Part shown: positions 54,175-63,834 of the stretch, piece after piece | Layout of the letters: each line of letters opens with the position of its first letter | Position numbering within the stretch: position 1 is the stretch's first letter | Source of the DNA: Actinocatenispora thailandica | GTDB taxonomy: Bacteria; Actinomycetota; Actinomycetes; Mycobacteriales; Micromonosporaceae | NCBI RefSeq assembly: GCF_016865425.1 | Contig: NZ_AP023355.1 | Span: 1,114,198-1,178,197 of the forward strand | Direction of reading: 5' to 3' | Length of the DNA: 64,000 bases | Notes under the pieces: model-generated | Seen by the model: the letters and a program-made list of their open reading frames with translations, nothing else | What the model was told of the DNA's origin: nothing | Databases searched by the model: none | Program-made: the position numbers and the translations under genes

Positions 54175-54702
54175 TCACCCGGTGAGCGGGCCGAGGCGCG
54201 TCACGCCCGGTACGTCGGCGGCGACCGCCTCGGTGCCCAGCAGATCGGTGATCGGGCCGTGCCCGGGCAACTGCGCGTCGGGTTCGATCTCCGCCCAGGG
54301 CACCAGGACGAACGCGCGCAGGTGCGCCCTTGGGTGCGGCAGCGTGAGTGCCGGGTCGTCCCGCACGACCGGCTCCCGGCCGGCGCCGGAACCGGTGCGC
54401 CACACCGCGATCACGTCGACGTCGAGGGTGCGCGGCCCGTACCGCCGGGCGGGGTCGCGGATCCGGCCACCGGCGGTCTCCAGCCGGTGCGCCAGCGCCA
54501 GCCAGCCGTCGGCGTCCAGCGCGTCGTCCTCGACGACCGCGACGGCGTTGAGGTAGGGCGGCTGGTCCGGGTCGCCCCACGGCGGCGTCTGGTAACCGCT
54601 GGACACCGCGACCAGCCGCTCGCCCAGGCCGCGCAGCGCGGCCCGCAGCGTGGCCTCCCGGTCGCCGAGGTTCGCCCCCAGCGCCAGCACCGCCCGGCTC
54701 AT
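54175..54702 (-). CDS. folK: 2-amino-4-hydroxy-6-hydroxymethyldihydropteridine diphosphokinase
   Basis: 175 residues from ATG 54702. It starts AVLALGANLGDREATLRAAL and has the HPPK signature region RDPARRYGPRTLDVDVIA, followed by LTLPHPRAHLRAFVLVPWAE. It transfers pyrophosphate from ATP to the pterin in folate synthesis. Unusually, folP and folB, normally just upstream, are not in the neighbourhood, so this is a detached or second copy. Confidence 0.92.
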   Translation of the reverse strand: MSRAVLALGANLGDREATLRAALRGLGERLVAVSSGYQTPPWGDPDQPPYLNAVAVVEDDALDADGWLALAHRLETAGGRIRDPARRYGPRTLDVDVIAVWRTGSGAGREPVVRDDPALTLPHPRAHLRAFVLVPWAEIEPDAQLPGHGPITDLLGTEAVAADVPGVTRLGPLTG

Positions 54703-54803
54703 CCGATCACCCCCGCTGCCAGTCTGCCGTACCGGTGTTGCCGGCGCCGATCGGACTTCGGGTGCCGATACCCTGGACACGAAGCCTCGGCGAGGGAGAC
54801 ACG

Positions 54804-56864
54804 GTGCGGCCACAGCCATTCCTGCACGAGCTGGTCACGGTGCTGGCGGCGCCCACGGTGGCGCTGTCCGGCGCGGACGGCCAGCTGCGGCCCGGCGGCA
54901 CCCAGGGGGTGCTGAGCGCCGACCGGCGCATCCTCGCCGAGCTGACCGTGACGCTCGACGGCGTCGAGCCGACCCCGCTCGGCTACCGGCTGGGCGCTGC
55001 GGACGAGGTGACCTTCACCGCCGTCGCCCGGCAGCTCGGGGACCCCGGCGCCGACCCGACGGTGCTGGTGCACCGGGTTCGCACCGTGACCGCGGACGGC
55101 CTGACCGAGCGCATCACGGTACGCAGCCGGGCGCACGCGCCGGTGCGCACCATGCTGGCGCTGCGGGTCGGTGCCGACCTCGCCGGCCTGCCCGCGATCA
55201 AGCGTGGCGACCGGGTGCCGCCGGCGCCGCCGCGGCGCGACGCCGACAGCACGCTGCGGTTCGCCGCGCCGCGGCAGGCGGGCGGCGTGTCGCTCCGGAT
55301 CGACGTGCCGCCGGACGAGGTGCTGCTCGACGACGACGCGGCCCGGCTGGGTTGGCAGCTCACCCTGGACCCGGGCACGCGGTGGACGGTGACGCTGCGG
55401 GCCACCGGCGAGGGGCGCTCCGGGCCGTTCCGGGCCGCGCCCGCGCCGCCCTGGTCGGTGCCCCGGGTTCGTTCTGCGGCACCGGACCTGGACCGTGCGA
55501 TCGAGCGCGGCGTGGCCGACCTCGCCGGGCTGGCGATGACCGACCACGACCCGTCGGGCGATGTGTTCCTGGCCGCCGGCTCACCGTGGTTCTTCACCCT
55601 GTTCGGCCGGGACTCGTTGTGGGCGGCCCGGATGCTGCTGCCGCTGGGCACCGAACTGGCCGCCGGGACGCTGCGCATCCTGGCCCGCAACCAGGGCCGC
55701 CGGGACGATCCGGCCACCGGCGAGGCGCCCGGCAAGATCATCCACGAGGTGCGGGACGAGTCCGGTGGGGTCGACCTGCCGCCGCGCTACTACGGCACCA
55801 TCGACGCCACCGCGCTGTGGGTGGTGACGCTGCACGAGGCGTGGCGGTGGGGGATGCCGGCGGCGGAGGTCCGCGCGCTGCTGCCGGCGCTGCGCGCGGC
55901 GCTCGGCTGGCTGTCCGGCCCGGCCGACGCGGACGGTGACGGCTTCGCCGAGTACCTCGACGAGAGCGGATCCGGCCTGGTCAATCAGGGTTGGAAGGAC
56001 TCGCCGGACGCGGTGCAGTTCCCGGACGGCACGCTCGCCGCGGCGCCCATCGCGCTGTGCGAGGCGCAGGCGTACGACCACCAGGCGGCGCGGGCGGGTG
56101 CCGCGCTGCTGACCGCGCTGGGCGACGGCGCCGACGCGGACACCGCGGCGCGGCTCACCGAGTTCGCCGACCGGCTGCGCGACCGGTTCCGCGCCGCCTA
56201 CTGGGTGTCCGACGCGCACGGCCGGTTCCCGGCGCTCGCGCTGGACGGGGCGAAGCGGCCGGTGCCGGTGGCGAGCTCCAACCTCGGGCACCTGCTCGGT
56301 ACCGGCCTGCTGGACGCCGACGAGGCGGCGGCGGTGGCGCACCGGCTGGGCGCCGCCGATCTCGCCGACACGTACGGGCTGCGTACCCTCTCCGCCGACG
56401 TCGCCGGGGCGAACCCGCTCGGCTACCACACCGGTTCGGTGTGGCCGCACGACACCGCCGTCGCGGTCACCGGGCTCGCCGCGGAGGGGCACGGTGCGCT
56501 CGCCGCCCGGCTGGCCGGCGGGCTGCTCGCCGCCGCGCCCGCGTTCGGCCACCGGCTGCCGGAGCTGTTCGCCGGTACCGGCCGGAGCGAGCCGGTCCTC
56601 GCCTACCCGGCCTCGTGCCGGCCGCAGGCGTGGGCGGCGGCGGCACCGGTGGCGCTGCTCGCGGCGGCGCTCGGGCTGCGCCCCGACGTACCGAACGGGT
56701 CGCTCACGGTGGCGCCGGACCCGGCGTTCGCCGCGTGGTTCCCGCTGGCGGTCTCCGGGCTGCGGGTGGCCGGTGCGCCGCTGTCGATCCAGGTCGCCGC
56801 CGACGGTTCGGCCACCGTCGACCTCGCCGCCCCCGACCTCGCCGTCGCGACCGGGCCCGCCTAG
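54804..56864 (+). CDS. Glycogen debranching-type amylo-alpha-1,6-glucosidase
   Basis: 686 residues from GTG 54804 with GAGGGAG upstream. The N-terminal 250 residues are the beta-rich GDE_N_bis domain (GGTQGVLSADRRILAELTVT); the rest is an (alpha/alpha)6 barrel with SPWFFTLFGRDSLWAARMLL, GSGLVNQGWKDSPDAVQFPD and GYHTGSVWPHDTAVAVTGLA, carrying the acidic residues of this clan. It would cleave alpha-1,6 branches or related alpha-glucosides in the cytoplasm. It is divergent from folK. Confidence 0.9.
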   Translation: MRPQPFLHELVTVLAAPTVALSGADGQLRPGGTQGVLSADRRILAELTVTLDGVEPTPLGYRLGAADEVTFTAVARQLGDPGADPTVLVHRVRTVTADGLTERITVRSRAHAPVRTMLALRVGADLAGLPAIKRGDRVPPAPPRRDADSTLRFAAPRQAGGVSLRIDVPPDEVLLDDDAARLGWQLTLDPGTRWTVTLRATGEGRSGPFRAAPAPPWSVPRVRSAAPDLDRAIERGVADLAGLAMTDHDPSGDVFLAAGSPWFFTLFGRDSLWAARMLLPLGTELAAGTLRILARNQGRRDDPATGEAPGKIIHEVRDESGGVDLPPRYYGTIDATALWVVTLHEAWRWGMPAAEVRALLPALRAALGWLSGPADADGDGFAEYLDESGSGLVNQGWKDSPDAVQFPDGTLAAAPIALCEAQAYDHQAARAGAALLTALGDGADADTAARLTEFADRLRDRFRAAYWVSDAHGRFPALALDGAKRPVPVASSNLGHLLGTGLLDADEAAAVAHRLGAADLADTYGLRTLSADVAGANPLGYHTGSVWPHDTAVAVTGLAAEGHGALAARLAGGLLAAAPAFGHRLPELFAGTGRSEPVLAYPASCRPQAWAAAAPVALLAAALGLRPDVPNGSLTVAPDPAFAAWFPLAVSGLRVAGAPLSIQVAADGSATVDLAAPDLAVATGPA

Positions 56865-57031
56865 GTCCGCCTCGAAGCACCGGCCGAGTCCAGCTGTTGC
56901 GGTCCCGTGGCGGTGCCGCCGTGGCCGCTTGGACGACCGTGCGCCGAGCGGGCGGCGTTGCGGGCCGGCGCCGCGGGTCGGCCGTTGCCGCCGATTCGGT
57001 GCCGTGCTCGGGCGAGCTGGCTGGTCCTGCC

Positions 57032-57739
57032 TCAGCCGTGCCAGCGCTGCTCGTAGGCGTGCCAGCCCGGCGCGGGTTCGGGCAGTTCCGGCTCGTCGGT
57101 GGGGCGCAGGCCGGCGATCGCGATCGCGAGCAGCCGGTCGCCGCTGCCGGTGAGCTCGTCCGGGGCGCGCCGGCTGAAGTGTTCGATGAGCAGCGCGATG
57201 TCCACCGCGGTGACGTCGTGCCGCAGTACGCCGGCGCGATGGGCCCGGCCGACCACCCGGCTGTGCAGCCGGCGGCCGTGCCGGGCGGCGGCCAGCATCT
57301 CGTCGGTGACCGGGATCGTGCCGGCCAGCGGGGCGAGCGCGCCGGACCGGAACCCGACCCGCTCGGTGATGTATCCGGTGAGCGCGACCCACGGATCGTC
57401 GGCGGCCAGCGCCTGCTCGGCGGCGGCGCTGGCCTGCGTCATGGCCAGCACGCAGAGTCGCTGCAACAGTTCGGTCTTGCTGCCGTACCGCCGGTACAGG
57501 GTGCCCATTCCGACGCCGGCCCGGGCGGCGACGGCCGCCACCGGCGCGGCGAACCCCTGGCTCGCGAAGACCTCCCGGGCGGCGTCGAGCACCAGCCGGT
57601 CGTTGCGGGCGGCCTCCGCCTGCCGCCCGCGCCGCCGCTCGTGCGGCCGTCCGATGCCGGGCGGGCCCGCCGCCGCATCGTGCCGGTCGGGCGGTGCGTC
57701 GCCCCGGGTGCCGGCCGGGTTGTCCTGGCTCACCGGCAC
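57032..57739 (-). CDS. TetR-family regulator
   Basis: 235 residues from ATG 57739. After a disordered basic head, RLVLDAAREVFASQGFAAPV and AARAGVGMGTLYRRYGSKTE form the helix-turn-helix; the rest is helical (TetR_C type with FSRRAPDELTGSGDRLLAIA). It is divergent from a quinone reductase gene, with a 31-bp perfect palindrome between them, the expected operator. Confidence 0.92.
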   Translation of the reverse strand: MPVSQDNPAGTRGDAPPDRHDAAAGPPGIGRPHERRRGRQAEAARNDRLVLDAAREVFASQGFAAPVAAVAARAGVGMGTLYRRYGSKTELLQRLCVLAMTQASAAAEQALAADDPWVALTGYITERVGFRSGALAPLAGTIPVTDEMLAAARHGRRLHSRVVGRAHRAGVLRHDVTAVDIALLIEHFSRRAPDELTGSGDRLLAIAIAGLRPTDEPELPEPAPGWHAYEQRWHG

Positions 57740-57771
57740 AGCGTATTGCCGGTGGTCGCCGGTCGCGCTAG

Positions 57772-57802
57772 CTTTTATCGGAGCGTTTCGCTCCGATAAA
57801 AG
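57772..57802. promoter_or_regulatory. 31-bp perfect palindrome, TetR operator
   Basis: CTTTTATCGGAGCG and its exact complement CGCTCCGATAAAAG surround three T residues. It lies 12 bases before the quinone reductase start and 33 bases before the TetR start, so bound repressor would cover both promoters. Confidence 0.8.
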
Positions 57803-57813
57803 TGGGAGGGGCC

Positions 57814-58752
57814 ATGCGGGCGGTGCTGCAGCGGCAGTGGGGTGGGCCGGGGGTGTTGCGGATCGAGCGGGTGCCCGACCCGGTCCCCGCGCCGGGCCAG
57901 GTGTCGATCGCGGCGCAGGCGTGCCCGATCACCTTCGTGGAGACCCAGATCCGTGCTGGTGGCGGCCCACCCGCGGCCCGGCAGCTGCCGTACGTGCCGG
58001 GCAACGGCACCGCCGGGGTGGTCCGCGCGGTGGGGCCCGGCGCACCGGGCGAGCTGGTCGGCCGGCGGGTCGTCGCGGTGACCGGTGGCAGCGGTGGCTA
58101 CGCCGAGCTGGCCGTGGTGCCGGTCGAGGAGCTGATCGACGTGCCGGCCGCGGTGCCGTTGGACGACGCCGCCGCGTTGCTCGCCGACGGCCGTACCGCG
58201 ATCGCGCTGGCCGCCGCCGCCCGCATCAGGGCCGGCGACCGGGTGCTCGTGCTGGCCGCCGGCGGCGGGCTGGGCAGCCTGCTGGTGCAGCTGGCCCGGA
58301 ACGCCGGTGCCGAGGTCGTGGGCGCCGCCGGGAGTGCGGCCAAGCGCGCGCTCGCCGGGCGGGTCGGTGCCGCGGCCGTCGTCGACTACACGGCCGATGG
58401 CTGGGCCGACCGGGTCGGCGCCGTCGACGTGGTGTTCGACGGTGTCGGCGGTGCGCTCGGTGCGGCCGCGTTTCCGCTGGCCCGCGCCGGAGCGCGATAT
58501 GTCGTGCACGGTGCGGCGAGCGGCGCGATGAGCACGCCGCCGACCGACGCCGGGGTCGAGGTGGTGCCGCTGTCCGCGGTCTCGTTCGGGGCGGGGGGTG
58601 CGAGGGCCCGGTCGGCGGAGGCGCTGGCGCTCGCTGCCGCGGGGCGGTTGCGCCCGACGATCGGCCAGCGCTTCGCGCTCGCCGAGGCCGCCGCCGCGCA
58701 CGCCGCCATCGAGACCCGTCGCACCCTCGGTAAGACCCTCCTCGTCCCCTGA
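57814..58752 (+). CDS. Zinc-free quinone reductase (MDR family)
   Basis: 312 residues from ATG 57814 with GGGAGGGG upstream. MRAVLQRQWGGPGVLRIERV, then LPYVPGNGTAGVVRAVG and VLVLAAGGGLGSLLVQLARN (NADPH fold) are the quinone oxidoreductase branch of medium-chain dehydrogenases; the structural-zinc cysteines are absent. It reduces a quinone or alkenal using NADPH. The divergent TetR gene and operator suggest electrophile induction. Confidence 0.92.
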   Translation: MRAVLQRQWGGPGVLRIERVPDPVPAPGQVSIAAQACPITFVETQIRAGGGPPAARQLPYVPGNGTAGVVRAVGPGAPGELVGRRVVAVTGGSGGYAELAVVPVEELIDVPAAVPLDDAAALLADGRTAIALAAAARIRAGDRVLVLAAGGGLGSLLVQLARNAGAEVVGAAGSAAKRALAGRVGAAAVVDYTADGWADRVGAVDVVFDGVGGALGAAAFPLARAGARYVVHGAASGAMSTPPTDAGVEVVPLSAVSFGAGGARARSAEALALAAAGRLRPTIGQRFALAEAAAAHAAIETRRTLGKTLLVP

Positions 58753-58848
58753 GGCGCGCCCGTCACGCAGCGGCTCCCAGCTGCCGTCGATCTGGCGCCG
58801 TTTCTCGTCCGGGCCGTGCGTCGGGCGCGGTCCTTGCGCGGCGGGCCG

Positions 58849-59244
58849 TCAGCCGGTGGCGACGCCGACGGCGGCCATGATCATCGCGGCGGCGAGCAGC
58901 ACGGCGCCGGCGACGGTCAGGGTGTTGCCGGCCGACCAGCTGCCGCGCTTGCCGATCGCCAGGTGGACGAAGAACCCACCGGACTGGGCGAGTACGCCGA
59001 CGAGCAGCAGCAGGCACAGGATCCAGCGGGCGGTCTCGCCGAGGCCGCCGCGGCCGGACAGGTCGAGGACGACCAGGGTGAGGATCAGCAGGACTCCGGC
59101 GTGGGCGTGCCCGGCTCGGAACGACGCGGTCTGCTGGTCGGTGAGTTTTCCGGTCGGTAGCAGCCGCAGCAGCGAGTAGCCGCCGAACATCACGGTCGGC
59201 ACGGCGACCAGCGCGATGACGGTGAACAGCCTGATCGGGTCCAT
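58849..59244 (-). CDS. Small four-helix membrane protein
   Basis: 131 residues from ATG 59244. Four hydrophobic segments (LFTVIALVAVPTVMFGGYSL, AGVLLILTLVVLDL, a Leu/Val-rich third helix and AGAVLLAAAMIMAAVGVA) with a conserved-looking FRAGHAHAGVLL loop suggest an integral membrane protein of unknown function. A 35-bp palindrome lies directly upstream and overlaps its ribosome-binding site, so it is tightly repressed by a regulator encoded elsewhere. Confidence 0.85.
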   Translation of the reverse strand: MDPIRLFTVIALVAVPTVMFGGYSLLRLLPTGKLTDQQTASFRAGHAHAGVLLILTLVVLDLSGRGGLGETARWILCLLLLVGVLAQSGGFFVHLAIGKRGSWSAGNTLTVAGAVLLAAAMIMAAVGVATG

Positions 59245-59250
59245 GGTTTC

Positions 59251-59285
59251 CTCCGGCAATCTAGTCGACGACTAGATTGCCGGAG
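59251..59285. promoter_or_regulatory. 35-bp perfect palindrome overlapping a ribosome site
   Basis: CTCCGGCAATCTAGTC and its exact complement GACTAGATTGCCGGAG flank a GAC centre. The gene-proximal arm contains the GGAG ribosome site of the small membrane protein gene. The inner CTAGTCGACGACTAG resembles a TetR-type operator. No regulator gene is next to it. Confidence 0.8.
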
Positions 59286-59305
59286 CGTGCTGAACTTGTC
59301 AATGG

Positions 59306-60073
59306 CTAGTTGGTGGTTCCCGGCTCGACGGGCAACCCCCGGGTCGCCCGACCTGCCGCCGGTGGGCCCAGCTCGACACCGTTGCGCAGGTCGATGACCT
59401 CGCGCAGCGCGAGCCGGGGCGACGCGGTCGTCGCGAGCGCCGCGGTGTACCCGTCGGGTACCGGCAGCGCGGTCAGGCTCAGCGGCTCGGCCGGCCACCC
59501 CGGCGGTGGCTCGGCCAGCCGCGCGGTCGGCCCGTCCACCCGGACCGCGGCCAGCGGTACGGTCAGGCCGTGCCCGGCGAGCTTGACCGCGGCCTCCTTG
59601 CGGGTCCACAACCGCAGGAACTCCGCCGGCCGGTCCGCGGCGGGCAGCGCGTCGAGGCCGGCCTGCTCGGCCGCGGCCAGCGTCCGGGCGCCGAGCAGGG
59701 CCGGATCCAGCCGGCGGTCCAGCCACTCGACGTCGACCCCGACCCGGCAGCCCGGCGACCAGGCGAGCAGCACCAGTCTGCCGGCGTGCGACACCGAGTA
59801 GTCCAGGCCCGGCGCGCCCTCCAGGTACGGCTTGCCGTGGTCGCCGCCGGCCGTGCACAGCCGGCAGCGCCGCCCGATCTCGACCCGGTCGGCGGGCACC
59901 CCGAGGCGCGCCGAACCGAGCAGCCGTTGCAGCGCCCGGGACAGCACGAACAGCCGCCGCGCCGCCGCCGACACGTACCGCCGGGAACGTTCGGCCTCGG
60001 CCGCCGACAGCAGCGGCTCGGCCCGGTCGGCCAGCGCCACCGCGTCCGCCACCCACACCTCGACATCGGCCAT
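59306..60073 (-). CDS. Sfp-type 4'-phosphopantetheinyl transferase
   Basis: 255 residues from ATG 60073. The second half has HGKPYLEGAPGLDYSVSHAG, CRVGVDVEWLDRRLD (magnesium-binding Asp and Glu) and LRLWTRKEAAVKLAG (the WxxKEA motif). It moves phosphopantetheine from CoA to a carrier-protein serine. The long Sfp type suggests it serves polyketide or peptide synthases, but none is in the window. It may also have a broad role. Confidence 0.92.
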   Translation of the reverse strand: MADVEVWVADAVALADRAEPLLSAAEAERSRRYVSAAARRLFVLSRALQRLLGSARLGVPADRVEIGRRCRLCTAGGDHGKPYLEGAPGLDYSVSHAGRLVLLAWSPGCRVGVDVEWLDRRLDPALLGARTLAAAEQAGLDALPAADRPAEFLRLWTRKEAAVKLAGHGLTVPLAAVRVDGPTARLAEPPPGWPAEPLSLTALPVPDGYTAALATTASPRLALREVIDLRNGVELGPPAAGRATRGLPVEPGTTN

Positions 60074-60132
60074 GCGAGACACGGTAGGGAATCGGTTTGT
60101 GGACCGGCGCACCGACCGGCACCATGCACGCC

Positions 60133-61153
<1,021 letters not shown>

Positions 61154-61282
61154 GGGAGGCGACGGGCCCTGGCGTGATGCGCACGGAACGGACGTTGCCG
61201 GCGGGGCGGGTCCGCGCGCGGATCTCCTCGCGCGGTTCCTGCGGTCCGCCTGCGGCCTGTTCCGGGCGCGGCCGGCTCGGTG

Positions 61283-62044
61283 TCAGAGGCGCACCACGGC
61301 GTCGGCGGCGGGACGGGTGGCGGCGATCAGGTCGGCGTTGCGCTGGTCGCTGCCGTGTGCCCAGGCGCGCGCGGCGGCGGGGGACCGGCCGTACCGGCGG
61401 TGCCGGTCCACCAGCCGGCGCCGCCGCAGCGCCTCGTCGACCGTCACGTACCAGCAGGCGTCGAGCAGGCCGCGCACCGGCGACCACGGCGGTTCGGTCA
61501 GCAGCAGGTAGTTGCCCTCGGTGACCACCAGCCGGGTGGTCGCCGGATCGACGGTGAGCTCCGCCGCGTACGACTCCTCGACCTCGCGGTGGAACCGGGG
61601 CGCGTAGACCGTCTCGCCGCCGGCCCGGATGCGGCGCAGCGTCGCCACGTACCCGGCAGCGTCGAAGGTGTCCGGGGCGCCCTTGCGGTCGGCCCGGCCG
61701 AGCCGGGCCAGGGTGGCGTTCGCCAGGTGGAAGCCGTCCATCGGCAGCAGGCACGCCGGGTCACCGAGCTCGGCGACGATCCGTTCGGCCAGGGTGGTCT
61801 TGCCGGCGCCGGGCGCGCCCACGATGCCCAGCACCGCCAGCCCCGGCCGGTCCGCGAGCACCCGGGCCGCGGCCACCGCGGCTCCCACACCCACGATGTC
61901 GGCACCGGTCGCGCCGCATCCCCCGCGACCCCTGGCGGTACCGGTGGCGCCGGTTTCCCCGCCGTTCCGGGAGGTGTCGCCACCTCCCGCGGCGGGGTTC
62001 GCGCCGGCCGGGCATGGGGACGACGGGCGGCCTTCGGTGCGCAT
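61283..62044 (-). CDS. P-loop nucleoside/nucleotide kinase-like protein
   Basis: 253 residues from ATG 62044; the first 50 residues are low-complexity, so the GTG at 61894 may be the real start. The Walker A box is LGIVGAPGAGKTTLAERIV, then LLPMDGFHLANATLARLG and the lid-like RRRRLVDRHRRYGRSPAAAR. These match the uridine kinase/pantothenate kinase-like nucleoside/nucleotide kinase family, whose substrates (nucleosides, fructose or other sugars) vary. It follows a MOSC gene with a 3-base gap and is in the same operon. Confidence 0.85.
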   Translation of the reverse strand: MRTEGRPSSPCPAGANPAAGGGDTSRNGGETGATGTARGRGGCGATGADIVGVGAAVAAARVLADRPGLAVLGIVGAPGAGKTTLAERIVAELGDPACLLPMDGFHLANATLARLGRADRKGAPDTFDAAGYVATLRRIRAGGETVYAPRFHREVEESYAAELTVDPATTRLVVTEGNYLLLTEPPWSPVRGLLDACWYVTVDEALRRRRLVDRHRRYGRSPAAARAWAHGSDQRNADLIAATRPAADAVVRL

Positions 62045-62047
62045 CGG

Positions 62048-62872
62048 TCAGCCGAGCGTGATCGGGTCGTCGAGCCGGATGGTGCCGGTGGCCAGCGGGA
62101 TCAGCCGGACGCCGAACCACACCTTGCCGTCGTGGCGCCGGTGCCGGGACAGGGTGCGGATCGGCTCCTTGCCGTGTACCCGGGTGTCCGGGTCGATGGT
62201 GGTGAGCACGCACCGGTCGCAGCGTTCGGCGAACCGGAACGGCACCGAGCCGATCGTGACCCGGTCCCAGCCGTCCTCGGCGAACGGCTCGGCCGCGCCG
62301 TCGACCACCACGTTCGGCCGGAACCGGACCATCGACAGCGGGTCGCCGGCCGGTTCGCCGCGCTCGGCCCGGGTGGCGGACACCCACTCGTTGAGCCGAT
62401 CCAGCGACGCGGTCGTGGTCAGCAGCAGCGGCGCGTCGTCGGCCAGGCTGACGTGGTCGCCGGGCCGGCCGCCGTGGTCGTCGGCCACCGGCCGGCGTTG
62501 CGGGTCGTCCTGCCAGCCGAGCCGCACCGGTGCGCCGAGCACCTCGGACAGCCAGTCGTCGGCGGCCTTGCCGGCGGCGCGGCACCGGTCGAGGTGCCGG
62601 ATCGGGGTCGGCAGCGACTCGGCGTCGGCACTGGGCCGCGGCACCGCCAGCGACCCGTACCCGGGTGCGGTCAGGCTGATGCCGTCCGGCGTCGGTGTGG
62701 CCGTCACCGTGAGCATCCGGTCGTTGGTCCGGGCGGTGAGGTTGTCACCGGCGGCGTCCACGACCAGCCAGCGCCGGTCGTCGCGTAGCCCCCACGGCTC
62801 GACCGGGGCCTCGGCCAGCTCGCTGCCCCGGGTCGACTTGACGGGATAGATCCGGATCCGGCTCAGTCGCAT
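62048..62872 (-). CDS. MOSC-domain protein
   Basis: 274 residues from ATG 62872. The N-terminal beta barrel begins LSRIRIYPVKSTRGSELAEA, followed by the MOSC domain with VRFRPNVVVDGAAEPFAEDG and the conserved Cys in ERCDRCVLTTIDPDT. MOSC proteins bind the molybdenum cofactor and reduce N-hydroxylated compounds (mARC/YcbX type). The kinase gene follows within 3 bases. Confidence 0.92.
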   Translation of the reverse strand: MRLSRIRIYPVKSTRGSELAEAPVEPWGLRDDRRWLVVDAAGDNLTARTNDRMLTVTATPTPDGISLTAPGYGSLAVPRPSADAESLPTPIRHLDRCRAAGKAADDWLSEVLGAPVRLGWQDDPQRRPVADDHGGRPGDHVSLADDAPLLLTTTASLDRLNEWVSATRAERGEPAGDPLSMVRFRPNVVVDGAAEPFAEDGWDRVTIGSVPFRFAERCDRCVLTTIDPDTRVHGKEPIRTLSRHRRHDGKVWFGVRLIPLATGTIRLDDPITLG

Positions 62873-62981
62873 GCCGCCCAACCTATCCGCCAACTTGCCG
62901 TACCGCTGTGCGCCACCACACTGCCACGGCCGGTCCGCTGATCCGGGACCTGTGGCGCGGCGCGCGTTGCCAACCCGGTGC

Positions 62982-63063
62982 GTTGATCATGGCGCCGGGT
63001 GCGTTGATCGTGGGTCTATCCGGCCGGCAATCGCCTGCCGGAGCGGACAATCCCATGATCAAC
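62982..63063. repeat. Inverted repeat with GTTGATCATGG arms
   Basis: GTTGATCATGG (62982-62992) pairs with CCATGATCAAC (63053-63063); a near copy GTTGATCGTGGG lies at 63003. The right arm (GACAA-TCCCATGATCAAC) matches the repeat near 27478. It lies between the MOSC gene and the small-gene operon and overlaps the end of the latter. Confidence 0.65.
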
Positions 63064-63306
63064 ACGGCGGTCTGGGTCAGCGGGGGTGGGGCGGCGCAGG
63101 ACCAGGTGGTCGAGCCAGACCATCACGCGGGCCGCCTGGCCGCCTGGCCAGGTTCCCGTCAGGTACGCCCAGCCGGGCGTTTCGCAGTGCTGAACCCACA
63201 GCACGGTCAGGATGTCCGCGCCGACCGCGAGCGGCGCCACCGCGGGCGAGATGGGTACCTGGTCGCCGGGCAGCGGCATGGCCCCGGTGACGTCGACGGC
63301 GCTCAC
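63016..63306 (-). CDS. Small protein of unknown function (last of five-gene chain)
   Basis: 96 residues from GTG 63306, which overlaps the stop of the upstream gene as GTGA. The middle part PLPGDQVPISPAVAPLAVGA and GWAYLTGTWPGG is protein-like, but I do not recognise a family. The C-terminal 25 residues, coded inside the GTTGATCATGG repeat, are probably not structured. It is the last gene of the chain read from the right edge. Confidence 0.6.
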   Translation of the reverse strand: MSAVDVTGAMPLPGDQVPISPAVAPLAVGADILTVLWVQHCETPGWAYLTGTWPGGQAARVMVWLDHLVLRRPTPADPDRRVDHGIVRSGRRLPAG

Positions 63307-63515
63307 GCCTGGTCCCAGGTGGGGTCGGGCAGCGGGCGTAGCCGATTGACCGGCACCAGGTAGCTCGCCACGGTGATGCCGGTGTCCTCGATGAGGTACC
63401 CGTCGAGCCACAGGTGCCCGTCGATGCCGGGGTCGCGGACGCCGAGCACCCGGTACGGTGGATCCGGCAACCAGCCGGGCAGCCTGACCACATCGCCGAC
63501 GTCGGGCCGGTTCAC
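63303..63515 (-). CDS. Small protein of unknown function
   Basis: 70 residues from GTG 63515, overlapping the preceding stop as GTGA. It reads PDVGDVVRLPGWLPDPPYRV then GHLWLDGYLIEDTG, a compact beta-rich protein similar in style to the next gene upstream in the chain (both begin with a GDxVRI/L strand). No known family is recognised. Confidence 0.6.
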   Translation of the reverse strand: MNRPDVGDVVRLPGWLPDPPYRVLGVRDPGIDGHLWLDGYLIEDTGITVASYLVPVNRLRPLPDPTWDQA

Positions 63516-63697
63516 CGCCACGACTCCGTGACCGGGAGCGGTTCGGGGTCGAGGCGGCGTACTGCTGTTGGTGGCGCCCACCAGGTGCGGCCGTCGGTGC
63601 TGGTGATCTGCGTCAGGTGCGGGCCGTGTAGGTACGCCTCGGCGACGGTGAGGTCGTGCCGGCCGATGCGGACGCGGTCGCCGGGGATCACGACCAT
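63512..63697 (-). CDS. Small protein of unknown function
   Basis: 61 residues from ATG 63697 (GTG 63691 would give an exact GTGA overlap). MVVIPGDRVRIGRHDLTVAE and DGRTWWAPPTAVRRLDP suggest a small SH3-like beta barrel of the kind encoded in actinobacterial integrative elements and phages. Function unknown. Confidence 0.6.
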   Translation of the reverse strand: MVVIPGDRVRIGRHDLTVAEAYLHGPHLTQITSTDGRTWWAPPTAVRRLDPEPLPVTESWR

Positions 63698-63834
63698 GGC
63701 CGGGCCTTCCGGCGGGCCGCGAGTGCCAGCGCCGCGGCGTACGGGTCGAGCGGGTCGGCGTAGCGGTGCAGCGCGCGGCGGATCGCGCGGATGCGGCGGG
63801 TGCGGGCGCGGCGGGCGCGCCAGGCGGCGATCAC
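63688..63834 (-). CDS. Very small basic protein
   Basis: 48 residues from GTG 63834, overlapping the upstream stop as GTGA. It is arginine- and alanine-rich (RARRARTRRIRAIRRALHRY), probably helical, and might bind nucleic acid. No family is recognised. Confidence 0.5.
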   Translation of the reverse strand: MIAAWRARRARTRRIRAIRRALHRYADPLDPYAAALALAARRKARPWS

